From: a virus
IMG/VR virus record: IMGVR_UViG_3300020195_000009
Span: 62,001 to 126,000 of that record
DNA: 64,000 bases
Direction: 5' to 3' (one strand)
The position numbers and the translations under genes are program-made. The notes beneath the pieces are model-generated. The model had not been told where the DNA came from. It did not search any database and saw only the letters and a list, made by a program, of their open reading frames with translations. Below are positions 11,601-19,013 of the stretch, in pieces; positions within the stretch are counted from its first letter, which is position 1, and each line of letters starts with the position of its first letter.

Positions 11601-11866
11601 ACGAAACGCGCCTCTGCCCCATCGAAGTCGAAGCGAGCGAAGCCGTCTTCGTTCTTCGTCCACCCGAACTCAGCGTTTGCTAGGTCCCCGTCAACAAGAG
11701 CGAGGGTTAGATACTCAACACGACCTGGATTCGACTCATCTGTTCCGAAAACCGCGTTGTACGACCCAGGGTCGGAGATGAGGTTGTCAGGAGTCGACGT
11801 AAACGTGGAGTTTGCGGACCCCACACGCGGCTTCTCAATGACATACCCCTTCAAAGAAAAACCCAT
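5648..11866 (-). CDS. Giant multi-domain virion protein (2072 residues), likely baseplate-attached fibre
   Basis: This is the longest gene in the window. The first half repeats a beta module with a VELSLDTGNLNWNVSDL-type core, seen again as FEWARDTGRVKFNATDL, VQVDPSGAVQFSAPDV and VEVSQDTGNLNFSSIDV. A second module of the form GD-x-V followed by a VTV or LTL strand occurs several times, for example around KAGDIVVLTGGLYAG and GDLVRILDGLNGLTQFRRV. The last 150 residues turn helical and coiled-coil-like, ending LEKGILVKQLRAVAERIKSQQKVLDQL. A GAGG precedes the ATG by six bases. The architecture of repeated beta modules with a helical C-terminus fits a long fibre or baseplate arm. No enzymatic motif was seen, and receptor binding is not demonstrated. 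Confidence 0.7.
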   Translation of the reverse strand: MGFSLKGYVIEKPRVGSANSTFTSTPDNLISDPGSYNAVFGTDESNPGRVEYLTLALVDGDLANAEFGWTKNEDGFARFDFDGAEARFVPLRGSVRAEVGTLGPDANTTRLKVQKPNFPLGVAPYRLAVGSSGSGTTFPIVTVVNDGAFAGPPVGSVELSLDTGNLNWNVSDLSTYDDQDVFFQRQAFFTPKESSGQLGIAGTDTILLTPIPGLGLGINYQKPNLRFGFGLYLTPIDVATEVAFSLNPIQGTFEWARDTGRVKFNATDLTNNNGEPVYYDGVLFERSKTLPRQTLGTVAAPSSIIGLPSDGADLVFRAVPTLLTGTGTFPSTTTMNDGGAAFLTNEVKAGDIVVLTGGLYAGSHRMITDVPSETQVTVAPPFPSVTGATYKIEKDIVQFPDFVRVAAFDTLGKSGQVQVDPSGAVQFSAPDVATYGTRAAEVIFGDLPIERGISLRFFRTPIDPAAQDPDAKDISAFFPTTGASWADPIVGMPFIFMPVNPIDDPAYPMTFDIEQGTGTFTGPLPRLDGPTPPSGFGYTLDFDKKQFNFAIRRNNLVIPIPVSTGAVPLTDPLVNAPNIILELDQGLGFVPLTLNLDALLEPLSGLVTFIQTDGALILEGTGAAIFTLTSVSQVGADFAGAGVLLGDLLFVLSGPSKGVYMVDTVGVSTFTFNPPAPSVDTGIAYEIRRGKEILADRFFQEALLVDPNTKVEKIRALGAITNSPRLNINPGLIGRSRFRLGLTFLSTPTVVTNDGSFTVPGFMVQGAVEVSQDTGNLNFSSIDVGPGGTIYGALKLIQGVEYRIEPRLGFIQTIERLLAMDELFLTYTSLQEDPPVTIIEERATFLVRKEVVSHPIPTSVMSFNPLGREIAINPSPAVFRGGRPQDETQISINPSSSTLTFLPDVLPTPGGDMAISDALPHGAIVQPSERVYIDYNVFNAIGGENTTTVLLPPINLLQVTITEGGSSFKAKGDQTSVFPADHLLRIVDEQAYMLAGSTYNAGTNETTVTILAPAVFRDGFSQPKLFVSSGPVRLTSLPFLPAYFVLEPDPFDTIPRGMNKFKLFGDKTGLYVAGVALYVTGGSPVINDFYLVTGSTFDVNLNRTEIVLTQSTARQYTVGTHTLSRSVRPVFESSTTTVKTSASPALLPPFTELKDAIRVFRQVEGAPGEILTTPTDFTIDDAGTLIFAESLLPSEEFSILYSKHEIINSGQLRASYTAAISPNATNGIENQRLSASFTTYSPDSFYFRVETLTNFRGELAQKYNDDSQSGPSGGPRLENAGTAKLFERGGESVYFPEGRLANEDLVARAVLKFYNDNINFIDDLLQNMDGRVVGDYDGRFKFDGTTGSIVSDFSLATNQIDDFFRISPFPIDFTPPLLPFKYLGTYLKAYEANAKSRFYPTARTSFSYTIAGSDTSAATGDQMLDLSAKKVTSTSPTAFRRVPRARVTAAASTGAATLQVDTTAAVETQPGPLRPAFVTGMKVVVRDPAGAYIVTEGSPATITVGGPTSLTLAPVLPGAVPLGSTVHLAGADTSYQKSYRIGFDVGLDADNGFLTYIKPYPPFDGSVPAVISELRVQNPASEELLQSIVTYNNSLVAPFKVPALQGQPFDDSGDQRLPLLNPNYTRETAPTTEPGAKPNLLSTELTYLGAGGSIATNTTPPFVGVGSLDGTATILTASFVAPLPQIGDLVRILDGLNGLTQFRRVSVATPTTVTVDVPFSITDSGFNFLITTATDLQTGTFSSIVGPIVTDLFANFAVNGVQAGHTVVLTQAVHPAKLERRQVASVDSATQLTLTAAFSDTTTPATYRVVNNLNTYSNLSGATGSLTSQIAILSSNPTSELNSIDNFFSAVFTDRLSPALASGNATAADTLVGIGVNFITSEVVAGDLVYIPPSQTNEGIYTVGEVVDSLTLKISDSPGFPSFPQALTFRIVQVFGVSAQALKELFAVRQEAQTYLQSILSWQTLLTTAVDVLVPPSTVDPSYFARGFLLTDLVSRETTVLTRGAYLDTTGIAAVEKLVSSGDRLYDKRMVWIDARINLEKGILVKQLRAVAERIKSQQKVLDQLIKLQAVE

Positions 11867-11894
11867 GTCAGTCCTCGACTTGGCTCCACTGTTA

Positions 11895-12464
11895 TCAGAG
11901 GATCGTCCCCACGCCTACACCAGCGGCGGGGTTGGGCCCAGGAGCACCCACAATAGGACTAGGAAGTTGGAGAGCTGTGAAAACGATGTCCAGAGCGCTT
12001 CCAATGGCGGTAGCCATCTTGATCGAACCAGGGTTGGTCATCCCCTGAGTGGCAAAACCTGCGATCATTGCAGGTACCGCCGATGCGGACTTGAAGGTGC
12101 AAACGCAGGCGCCGACCCCCACAGTCGGGTGCGCCGTGACCACGGATGCCTGGAGGAACGCCAGGTTTAGACCCGTTGCCAGCCCCATAATCGTCAGAGG
12201 GGCCATCACCCCAAGGATATTTTGAGCCGCGAAACCGAAAGTTAGGGCAGGGATGAATAGCTGAAATGGGACCAAAAGAGGAACCGTCCCTACACCCGTG
12301 CCCGAGAACCCTGTATCCGCAGTAAGAACCGTGAGGGTGTGCGCCCACGTGTTGATCCCCGCTGAGACACCGGAGGCGAGCTTGATCGCACCTGGTCCGA
12401 TGTGTAGGACGCCCGCTAGCTGGATAGCGAGAATCGCTGTTGCACCTGGAATCGTAAGCGGCAT
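11895..12464 (-). CDS. Hydrophobic, low-complexity protein next to the spike (possible spike-tip partner)
   Basis: The 189 residues are almost all small or hydrophobic (A, G, L, I, V, T, P) with very few charges. Examples are GAGAIKLASG-like runs and FTALQLPSPIVGAPGPNPAAG at the C-terminus. A GACVCTF motif near residue 120 holds two cysteines. The ATG lies four bases after the stop of the 39-codon reading frame that carries the second copy of the spike C-terminus, and no good ribosome binding site is visible, so coupling to upstream translation is likely. Composition suggests either a buried structural part or a membrane-interacting protein delivered by the spike. A PAAR-like tip was considered, but the family signature is not evident. 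Confidence 0.5.
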   Translation of the reverse strand: MPLTIPGATAILAIQLAGVLHIGPGAIKLASGVSAGINTWAHTLTVLTADTGFSGTGVGTVPLLVPFQLFIPALTFGFAAQNILGVMAPLTIMGLATGLNLAFLQASVVTAHPTVGVGACVCTFKSASAVPAMIAGFATQGMTNPGSIKMATAIGSALDIVFTALQLPSPIVGAPGPNPAAGVGVGTIL

Positions 12465-12467
12465 AAT

Positions 12468-12506
12468 TCAAATACTTCGGATGACAGCGCATCCCTGGAG
12501 AGGGAG
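12468..12506 (-). repeat. Diverged direct repeat, copy B (13 codons incl. stop)
   Basis: These 39 bases encode LPLQGCAVIRSI plus stop and pair with the copy at 13426-13464. The protein sequence is identical, but many synonymous positions differ. The final bases, GAAGTATTTGAAT on the minus strand, are identical in both copies. Confidence 0.8.
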
Positions 12507-12587
12507 ACCTGTGGAAATCGCGGCCGACATCAAGGGTACGGGGGCCACGGACACTGGGGCCATAAGATTGACAGGTGTGAGGGGCAT
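12468..12587 (-). pseudogene. Displaced C-terminal fragment of the spike gene (39-codon frame)
   Basis: From the ATG at 12587, one base after the HNH stop codon, a frame of 39 codons ends in LPLQGCAVIRSI. These are exactly the last 12 residues of the spike protein encoded upstream. The codons differ at many third positions (for example CTC CCT CTC CAG against CTT CCA TTG CAA), so this is not a recent duplication. The preceding residues (APVSVAPVPLMSAAISTG) do not match the spike. The simplest reading is that this is the old 3-prime end of the spike gene, left behind when the HNH element arrived with its own version. It could still be translated by coupling to the HNH gene, or it could be a genuine short protein. 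Confidence 0.5.
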
Positions 12588-12588
12588 T

Positions 12589-13407
12589 TCAGGTCGTACT
12601 TTGGGGAACTGGAGCCGCAGACTCCAAGTAGTCAGCGAGACGACGGAACGCTCCGGCATCCATACAGTTCTGCTTCATCGTGTTCGCCAGGTGACTGATG
12701 ACCGCGATATTACCTGGGACGTACCCGAGGGTCGGGTTGATGCGGTCGAGAGTCATCGAGCGTTGACCTACCTTACCTACACCTCGTTCAAAAGGTTCTT
12801 TGGTGATGGGACACTGCCCATCCAAAGGGATGATCTTCACAATGTCCTCAAGGGTGATCGTGAAAGGTAACCCGAATCGACGGGCTCTCTGACGAGCACA
12901 CTTTAGGAGCAGCTTCCCTGGGTAGTTCTGATAATACTCCCGTTCTTTGCGACGAACCTGGTCTCCGTTTTCAAGACGATACTGCCTGGCAACCTCTCTA
13001 AGTTTTTCAGCGTTATCAGCGTAATACTTGTTGTTGTACTCCTTGTACTCTTCGCGATTAGCTTCTCGGTGAGCCTGTTTAGCGATGTGAGTCTTCTCAG
13101 CATTCGCCTCATGCCAAGCCTTCTTTTGGACTCTAATCCGCTCCTTGTTGGCCTCCCGATACACCCTCAGCTGTTCCTTCTTCTCCTCTGGAGTCTGTTG
13201 AATTGCCTTCGTCCGTTGCTCGTAGGCAGTGGCTCCAAACTTGGCGATCCACCAACGTCGGAGGGTTAGCCGGACGATGCCGAAGCGTTGAGCAACTGAA
13301 GTGAAAGTTTCTCGGGTGTGGAACGCTTCGTAGGTCTCTTCAGGACGGACAGGAGAGGGGGGCATGACTCTGATTGCTAACACATCCCTTGAACGATTGC
13401 CAATCAC
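12589..13407 (-). CDS. HNH homing endonuclease, free-standing
   Basis: The C-terminal 90 residues hold an HNH-type nuclease core: CPITKEPFE, then SMTLDRINPTLGYVPGN, then IAVISHLANTMKQ. The DRI-N-GY-PGN-AN pattern is typical of phage HNH endonucleases. Residues about 20-65 look like a helix-turn-helix (FTSVAQRFGIVRLTLRRWW). The middle is a long basic helical stretch with loose repeats of the REAN-KE type, probably lying along DNA. The GTG at 13407 gives 272 residues; the ATG at 13365 is an alternative and neither has a clear ribosome binding site. The gene is wedged between the spike gene and a second copy of the spike C-terminus, which is the signature of a homing insertion. Confidence 0.9.
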   Translation of the reverse strand: MIGNRSRDVLAIRVMPPSPVRPEETYEAFHTRETFTSVAQRFGIVRLTLRRWWIAKFGATAYEQRTKAIQQTPEEKKEQLRVYREANKERIRVQKKAWHEANAEKTHIAKQAHREANREEYKEYNNKYYADNAEKLREVARQYRLENGDQVRRKEREYYQNYPGKLLLKCARQRARRFGLPFTITLEDIVKIIPLDGQCPITKEPFERGVGKVGQRSMTLDRINPTLGYVPGNIAVISHLANTMKQNCMDAGAFRRLADYLESAAPVPQSTT

Positions 13408-13425
13408 ACTCTAAGTGTTTGATAT

Positions 13426-13464
13426 TCAAATACTTCTTATCACGGCGCACCCTTGCAATGGAAG
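13426..13464 (-). repeat. Diverged direct repeat, copy A (3-prime end of spike gene)
   Basis: This is the last 13 codons (including stop) of the intact spike gene, matching copy B at 12468-12506, 958 bases away. The HNH endonuclease gene lies entirely between the two copies. Confidence 0.8.
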
Positions 13465-15609
13465 AGACGTTATCCAATCCAAACTCGGCGAACCAGGGGG
13501 GTGCATCGGCAAACCACGGCAAACACCGAGGACTGCGGGGGGTCCCCCCAAGAGGACTTGAATGGACGTCAACGAGATCGCGATGGCGGCCGTGATGTTT
13601 ACTGCAAGGCCTGCTGTGATGGCAATGGCTCCAGCGGCGGCAGCCATCGAGATAGCTCCGGCTGCCGTGGTCATCGAGATGGCTCCGGCTCCTGTTGAAA
13701 TCGAGATGGCTCCGGCTCCAACCGTGATGGAGTAGGCACCCGCAGCGCAGTTCCAAGCCACGGCCCCTGCCGCAACGGTGTACGTCATCGCCCCGGCAAG
13801 AAGGGTCGTGAGATGAGCCCCGGCCAGCGTGGTGCTGATCTTACCCCCTAGTGCAATCGTCTCCATGTACTGGAGGGCAAAGGTGTTCTGAGTCTTCCCT
13901 GAGATGAAGTTGCTCAGCTCCCCAGCGGTGAGCGCATACCCGTTGAGGGCGTTGATGTTGACCTTGCTGGCTTGAAGAGAATAACCCCCTGAAACCTTCT
14001 TGGTGTAAGCACCGTTGACGGTCTGAGTGTCGTTTCCAGAGATCGTCGTCTCATCGTTGCCCGTGATGCTCGCACTGCGGGCGATGTCATCCTCATCCAT
14101 GACCCCGTGGTAGCTGTTTTGAACCGAGCTTCGGAAGTGGGTCTTGATCGCCTGACCTGTTGAACTCGATCCGCAATCTAGGAAGATGCCGCCTTCACAT
14201 GTCAGGTGGATGGATAGTTTGTCGGGAGTGGCCGCTCCGATGCGAGCCTTGAGGCCGCCCTCCAGGTTGATCTCAGCCGAGACGTTCTTCGTAGGGTAGT
14301 TCTCGACGCTAGAACCTGGGATGTTGACGAAGAGCTTACCCTGCTTGCTTACGGCTACCGCAAATTTGCTCTTTGACGCACTCCTGGGGGGGTTCATCTG
14401 GAAGAGGTAAGCCGCAGCCATGTTGAGGGCCTCATCCACGCCAACACTAGGGGGACGAGCGGCCTCGTCCATTCGGAACCCGCTTGGGTTCCCTATCTGA
14501 TCGAAGTCCTCGAAGAGAACCGGCTTGAGGATACGCCCGTACTGACGTTGACCAAGGGTTGAGAAGGAGTCGTTACCGATGACCGTCCCAAAGACCTGCT
14601 CGATGTAAACCTTGGGGCGGTCCATCGAGAAGCCGTCGATCTCCTCCAGTACCTCTTGACGGAGATCCGTATCGTGCCGGATCTCCAAACGGCGTTCCGT
14701 GAAAGCACGTCCCGAACCACCCGTGAGGGCATCCTCAAAGTTGGTGGCTGCATTACCAGAGGGATAGTAGACCTGTCTTCCGTTGGAGTACGTGAGAGGT
14801 GGGAACTCCTCGTTGTCGTTGATGCGATCGAGGACCTTGCCGGTCTCTGTGTTCAAGTACGTGTTGGGTGGGATCCCTGCGTCAGCAAGCTCATCCCGTC
14901 CAAAGTAGCGTTGCTCGACCGTTCGGACAGTTTTACCGAAGGTCCCGTCCTTTTCCTTTTGGAAGATGTCGAGCGGAAGATTCATCTCCCCTCGTCGGGC
15001 GGCCCCAGAAAACAAGTAGCAGGCCGAGTCGGACTCGACTCGATGAATCGCTTGGGAGATCAGCGTCCGATCAACCGCTCGAAGCTCAATGAGGTCTCCT
15101 GCTTGGTTGCAAAACTTGACGTCGGAGGAGAGGTGCATCTCCGATCCAGACGAACTCATCCCCATGATGTCGCCGGGACGACCCATCATCCGCTTGAATC
15201 GGATGGTCTTCCCGTAGAGTTTGTCGATATCCGCTGACTCCTCGGCCGTAACCGCACCTGGGTCTACGGGAGAATGAGGATCAAACCGAAGCCCAAGCTT
15301 GTTCCCAGTGGGGATGTAGCCGACGATCACAGCATCGTAGAGCTGCTTTTGACGGCGTCGGTATGCGACGATGACAAGAGAATTGACCTCCGGGATCCCG
15401 CCCAAGAAGCTGCGGGGACCGCACATGGCTTGGGTGAGGTCTACCTCGAACCGCTCCTCCGATCCGGTGACCATCCGAAGATCCGCCTTCATGTTGATCT
15501 CATCCACTCGCGTGATGAGGGCGATCTTTGTACCGGAGAACGGAGCATTATCCCCGCTGATGAACTCCTTTCCTGGGATCTTACCGACGGGTTGCTTAGG
15601 GAAGCCCAT
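13426..15609 (-). CDS. Baseplate central spike, gp5/VgrG-like puncturing protein
   Basis: Residues about 25-125 form an OB-fold-like region (ITRVDEINMKADLRMVTG, then VIVAYRRRQKQLYDAVIVGY), as found in gp5 and VgrG. The middle third is a mixed domain without recognisable lysozyme motifs, so the T4-type lysozyme appears absent. From residue about 580, short beta repeats of the AGAISISTGAGAISMTT type run for about 90 residues, as expected for a trimeric beta-helix needle. The end is LPLQGCAVIRSI, perhaps a metal-binding or capping tip. Muralytic activity is instead predicted in the neighbouring 692-residue protein. The last portion may have been exchanged by the downstream HNH element. Confidence 0.78.
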   Translation of the reverse strand: MGFPKQPVGKIPGKEFISGDNAPFSGTKIALITRVDEINMKADLRMVTGSEERFEVDLTQAMCGPRSFLGGIPEVNSLVIVAYRRRQKQLYDAVIVGYIPTGNKLGLRFDPHSPVDPGAVTAEESADIDKLYGKTIRFKRMMGRPGDIMGMSSSGSEMHLSSDVKFCNQAGDLIELRAVDRTLISQAIHRVESDSACYLFSGAARRGEMNLPLDIFQKEKDGTFGKTVRTVEQRYFGRDELADAGIPPNTYLNTETGKVLDRINDNEEFPPLTYSNGRQVYYPSGNAATNFEDALTGGSGRAFTERRLEIRHDTDLRQEVLEEIDGFSMDRPKVYIEQVFGTVIGNDSFSTLGQRQYGRILKPVLFEDFDQIGNPSGFRMDEAARPPSVGVDEALNMAAAYLFQMNPPRSASKSKFAVAVSKQGKLFVNIPGSSVENYPTKNVSAEINLEGGLKARIGAATPDKLSIHLTCEGGIFLDCGSSSTGQAIKTHFRSSVQNSYHGVMDEDDIARSASITGNDETTISGNDTQTVNGAYTKKVSGGYSLQASKVNINALNGYALTAGELSNFISGKTQNTFALQYMETIALGGKISTTLAGAHLTTLLAGAMTYTVAAGAVAWNCAAGAYSITVGAGAISISTGAGAISMTTAAGAISMAAAAGAIAITAGLAVNITAAIAISLTSIQVLLGGPPAVLGVCRGLPMHPPGSPSLDWITSLPLQGCAVIRSI

Positions 15610-15611
15610 GG

Positions 15612-18600
15612 TTAACCTAACTGCGCCATCTCTGCCTGCTTATGGGCGAGGTCTTGTTGCGCTTGAGCGATCTGTTTCCTAAGGCTTTCCGCCGAGTCGG
15701 TGTTTCCGATGGTGGTGTTACCCGGCGTGTTGCTGGAGCTGCCAAAGGTGGAGCGGCCCTTCAAAAGAAGGGTGTTCTCCCTCTCAACAGCGGTGAGACG
15801 CTTGTTGAGTCGATCAATTAGACCCGCGAGGTTGGTGATCTCCTGTGCCAACCCGGCCTTCTTCGCGTTCTTCTTTATGTTATCGCCGAAACTGGAAAAG
15901 GCTTTTTTGAGATCCGACGCGGCCGAGCTTCCCTGTTGAGCTGTTGCAATCGGGTCCCCAAGGCCCGAACGGTTCATCGATCCGTACGGAGGGGCAAAGT
16001 CAGATTGGCCGGAGTCTCCCTCTCGACCCGTAAAGAGGTCCGGTAGAGGTTTTTGGAGACCCGAATCCTGACCTGTCGCATCCCCACGCAACGACTTCTC
16101 GTACGGTTGGTGGACATCATCGAGCGTCTTGTAGAGGTTCCAAAGGAACTCATCCACCCTGTCCTTGATGTTCGCGAACTTGAGGGCTGGATCTTGGGGT
16201 TTGTTGAAGTTTGGAGTCTCCCCTGTCTCCCCGTGGACGTCTTGGCCGAACAGCTCACTCGTGTCCGGACTTGCCGCACTGATGATGTTGCGAAACTGAT
16301 ACCCCACATTGATAAAGGCTAGGTCTGCTCTCCCGATCTGACAGTCGCAGTCGGGATCTCCAGGGGCATCCGCAGACCGGATGGACATCTCCGTAAGAGT
16401 CAACGCTCTTGAGAACTGGCTCGCTTCCACACTGGCTGCATTACCCTTGTAACCAGGGGAACCCAAAGGAACTACGTCGATGAACTTCTCTTCCGTAGCC
16501 GAGAATTGAGCCGGCCTGTCCCCGACAGTACCGCCAGGGGTCAAGACCGCCGCTGTTTGATAATCCTCTGGGAGCATCCTCGCTAGAGCATCTGCGGGGT
16601 TAGCGTAAGCTGAGGTGATGGAGGTCAGACCTTGCGACTGAGCGTTGAGCATCGCGAACAGGTTGCCACTCAACGCCGTTTGAAGGTCGACCCCCTCCCC
16701 ACCCTTCAACCTCTTGTTCGCCTTACCTGGCTCACCCTCGTTGAGAACAAGAGAGCCGTCACGAAGGGCAACCCCACGACCATACCGGAAGTGGCCGACC
16801 ACCTCGAACCCCCTTGCATCAGACACGGGGCGAACCATCGCATTACCGTTAGGGATCGGGCTTTTTTCTATGCCCGTGGCGGTGATGTTTGAACTTGGAA
16901 TGAGGGCGAACTGAGTGATGTCCCCTGACACATCGTGGGCGTACACATAGACGCCAGCTGAGTTGATCCCGTATTGGTAACGGTTCTCACTGTGCTTCTT
17001 CTGGTGAGCGACGAGCTTCTCATCTGCTCTTGCAAGGCCCTCCTTTACTTTAGCCTCCTGTTGAGTCTTGTTGACCTTAGGCGCTTCCTTCACCTTGACG
17101 AATTTGTTAGTCCCTGGCTCCTTCTGTCCGTCGTTGGCCTTATCAAACGTAGCTTGGTCCATAGGGCGGGCGTAGACCATCACGACGTTAGGGTACCCAA
17201 CGATCTTACCGTTCTTAGGGTGCCTTAGGATGAGCGGCTCGTAAGGCTCTGTAGTCTTCCTATCCTCTGGGTTCACATTGATTGGAGGAACGGTTGCGGC
17301 ATCCCCCATTTCAAGAGTGAACGCCTTTTGTGCAAGCCCTTTGATAGTGGGGGGACCCGGATTGACGTTATCCTTCTTCGCAGGTGGGGGTTTCGGTGGG
17401 GACCCTTTGGCCTTCCCTGAGGCTGCGAGTTTGTCAAACTTAGCCTTCGCAACTTGAAAGGCCCTATCAGACAAATCGCCGGTCGTCTTGAGGGTAGCCA
17501 TCCCTTTGATGCCAATGAACTTCTGGCGTCGGGCCGTCAAAGACAAGGTGGTTGTCGCTCGACCCCCAAAGGAGATGTTGTGGCTGATTCCTTTCAAGTA
17601 CCAAACTTGGTCCTTGGGGGCAACATAGACTGGGAACCCGAGACGTAATTCAGGGCGCAACGGGATATTGATGGTTGCTTGGTGTCGCCTGGAATTCAAG
17701 CGGTCCATGATGTCCATCCCGTGGTAGTACATCATCGTTGGATCCGACATCCACTCGCTGTTGTACGAATGGGGACGCCACCCGTACTTCCGAAGCAGGT
17801 GGTAATCAGTTACGGATGACGTCGGGGTCGACTCTTCCCCAAGTCCATAGTCGATGTTACCTCCGAAATTGCCTTGCATTGTCATCTGTGTGACAACCTC
17901 AGCTTCCGAATCTGAGAAGTTCCAGTCGATGATGTCGATGTCTTGGATCCAGGACACGGGCTTGTTGGCGATGATGTCCAAATTGTAGAAGGGGGGCTTG
18001 AAGACGATGTCCCCCGTAACGTCCATAAAGAACTCGAACCCAAGAGCTTCTTTACAGGTGTTGGCGATCTCTAGCTTGGTTTGGTACTCGGCCTGCCAGA
18101 AATTAACCTGACCCGCTTGACTGAACTGAGTCTTGAAAGCGGTTACACCAGGATCGGTAGGATCAAATATGAGCTGCGAGGCATTGGAGCCCCCGTTCGC
18201 ATTTCTGACCGCTGTTGAGGCGACGTGTGGGTTACTTTGGGTAAACTTACCCTTGTCATACGCTTGCGCAAGCGAGTCTCCTCGGACAGCAATCCCATTC
18301 ACCCCATAAAGAAGCAAACTGGACCTAATTCGAGAGAACCGGCTCGACCAGTACTGCATGACATCCCCCAAGACGGCAGTAAACGTCTTGGTTTGTTCGG
18401 TCTCTTTTCGTAGCGTGATGAGCGAGCCAGTCCCTAGGATCACATCACCAAACGCCATCTGCGCCAGGGTCATGATAGTGTCGTAAGGGTTCGTACCGAA
18501 GAGCACGTTACCGAAAATGCTACGACCCGATTGCCCGGCCGGGGCTGTAAATGCCGGGTTGATGTTCATCCGGCAGATTTCCCACCACTTGAGGATGTCT

Positions 18601-19010
18601 GCGCAGTTGATAGTTACCGTGTGCTCCCCAGCCGAGTAGCTGTCACTCACCTCGGTGACAATACCCCAGAAGATCGGGTAGTACTGAGGGATGCCTTCGA
18701 GGAGGTAGTACCCCTTGGCGAAAATCTCGATCTCCATCATCGGGGAGATCATGGGTACCCCGTCGAAGTAGAAGTCTTCGATTTCATGCCGAGGGACCGA
18801 CATGGTGACGTTAGCCGAGCCAGGCACGCTATCGACACTCAAGTCCACTTGAATTTGAGTGATGTATTTGGAGAAGTCGAACTTGCGCTTGCAACTAGGG
18901 CAGCCAATGACATCCTGCTCGCCGTTGAGGTAGACGATAGCATCAGGAGCCGTAACAACCGTCGGTCGGAAGTTCGGTTGAAAGGTTCCTTGAAACGGTC
19001 CACGAGCCAT
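15612..19010 (-). CDS. Baseplate hub protein, gp27/late-control-D-like, with long C-terminal extension
   Basis: The N-terminal half resembles gp27/GpD-type hubs. It has an early beta domain (QIQVDLSVDSVPGSANVTMSV), FWGIVTEVSDSYSAGEHTV, and a second domain around residues 420-490 ending WYLKGISHNISFGG. A CPSCKRKFDF zinc-knuckle-like insertion lies near residue 37. After residue about 560 comes a long extension rich in lysine and proline, then beta segments, and finally a coiled coil at the C-terminus (NLAGLIDRLNKRLTAVEREN). Family members are usually 350-450 residues, so this one is more than twice as long. It lies directly upstream of the spike, as expected for the trimer that carries it. A GGAGG precedes the ATG. 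Confidence 0.75.
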   Translation of the reverse strand: MARGPFQGTFQPNFRPTVVTAPDAIVYLNGEQDVIGCPSCKRKFDFSKYITQIQVDLSVDSVPGSANVTMSVPRHEIEDFYFDGVPMISPMMEIEIFAKGYYLLEGIPQYYPIFWGIVTEVSDSYSAGEHTVTINCADILKWWEICRMNINPAFTAPAGQSGRSIFGNVLFGTNPYDTIMTLAQMAFGDVILGTGSLITLRKETEQTKTFTAVLGDVMQYWSSRFSRIRSSLLLYGVNGIAVRGDSLAQAYDKGKFTQSNPHVASTAVRNANGGSNASQLIFDPTDPGVTAFKTQFSQAGQVNFWQAEYQTKLEIANTCKEALGFEFFMDVTGDIVFKPPFYNLDIIANKPVSWIQDIDIIDWNFSDSEAEVVTQMTMQGNFGGNIDYGLGEESTPTSSVTDYHLLRKYGWRPHSYNSEWMSDPTMMYYHGMDIMDRLNSRRHQATINIPLRPELRLGFPVYVAPKDQVWYLKGISHNISFGGRATTTLSLTARRQKFIGIKGMATLKTTGDLSDRAFQVAKAKFDKLAASGKAKGSPPKPPPAKKDNVNPGPPTIKGLAQKAFTLEMGDAATVPPINVNPEDRKTTEPYEPLILRHPKNGKIVGYPNVVMVYARPMDQATFDKANDGQKEPGTNKFVKVKEAPKVNKTQQEAKVKEGLARADEKLVAHQKKHSENRYQYGINSAGVYVYAHDVSGDITQFALIPSSNITATGIEKSPIPNGNAMVRPVSDARGFEVVGHFRYGRGVALRDGSLVLNEGEPGKANKRLKGGEGVDLQTALSGNLFAMLNAQSQGLTSITSAYANPADALARMLPEDYQTAAVLTPGGTVGDRPAQFSATEEKFIDVVPLGSPGYKGNAASVEASQFSRALTLTEMSIRSADAPGDPDCDCQIGRADLAFINVGYQFRNIISAASPDTSELFGQDVHGETGETPNFNKPQDPALKFANIKDRVDEFLWNLYKTLDDVHQPYEKSLRGDATGQDSGLQKPLPDLFTGREGDSGQSDFAPPYGSMNRSGLGDPIATAQQGSSAASDLKKAFSSFGDNIKKNAKKAGLAQEITNLAGLIDRLNKRLTAVERENTLLLKGRSTFGSSSNTPGNTTIGNTDSAESLRKQIAQAQQDLAHKQAEMAQLG

Positions 19011-19013
19011 CGA

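Noticed and set aside
12468-12659. 63-codon frame ending in the spike-like C-terminus
   Set aside because: Its first 24 codons overlap the HNH gene in another frame. Only the part from 12587 is kept, and as a probable fragment.
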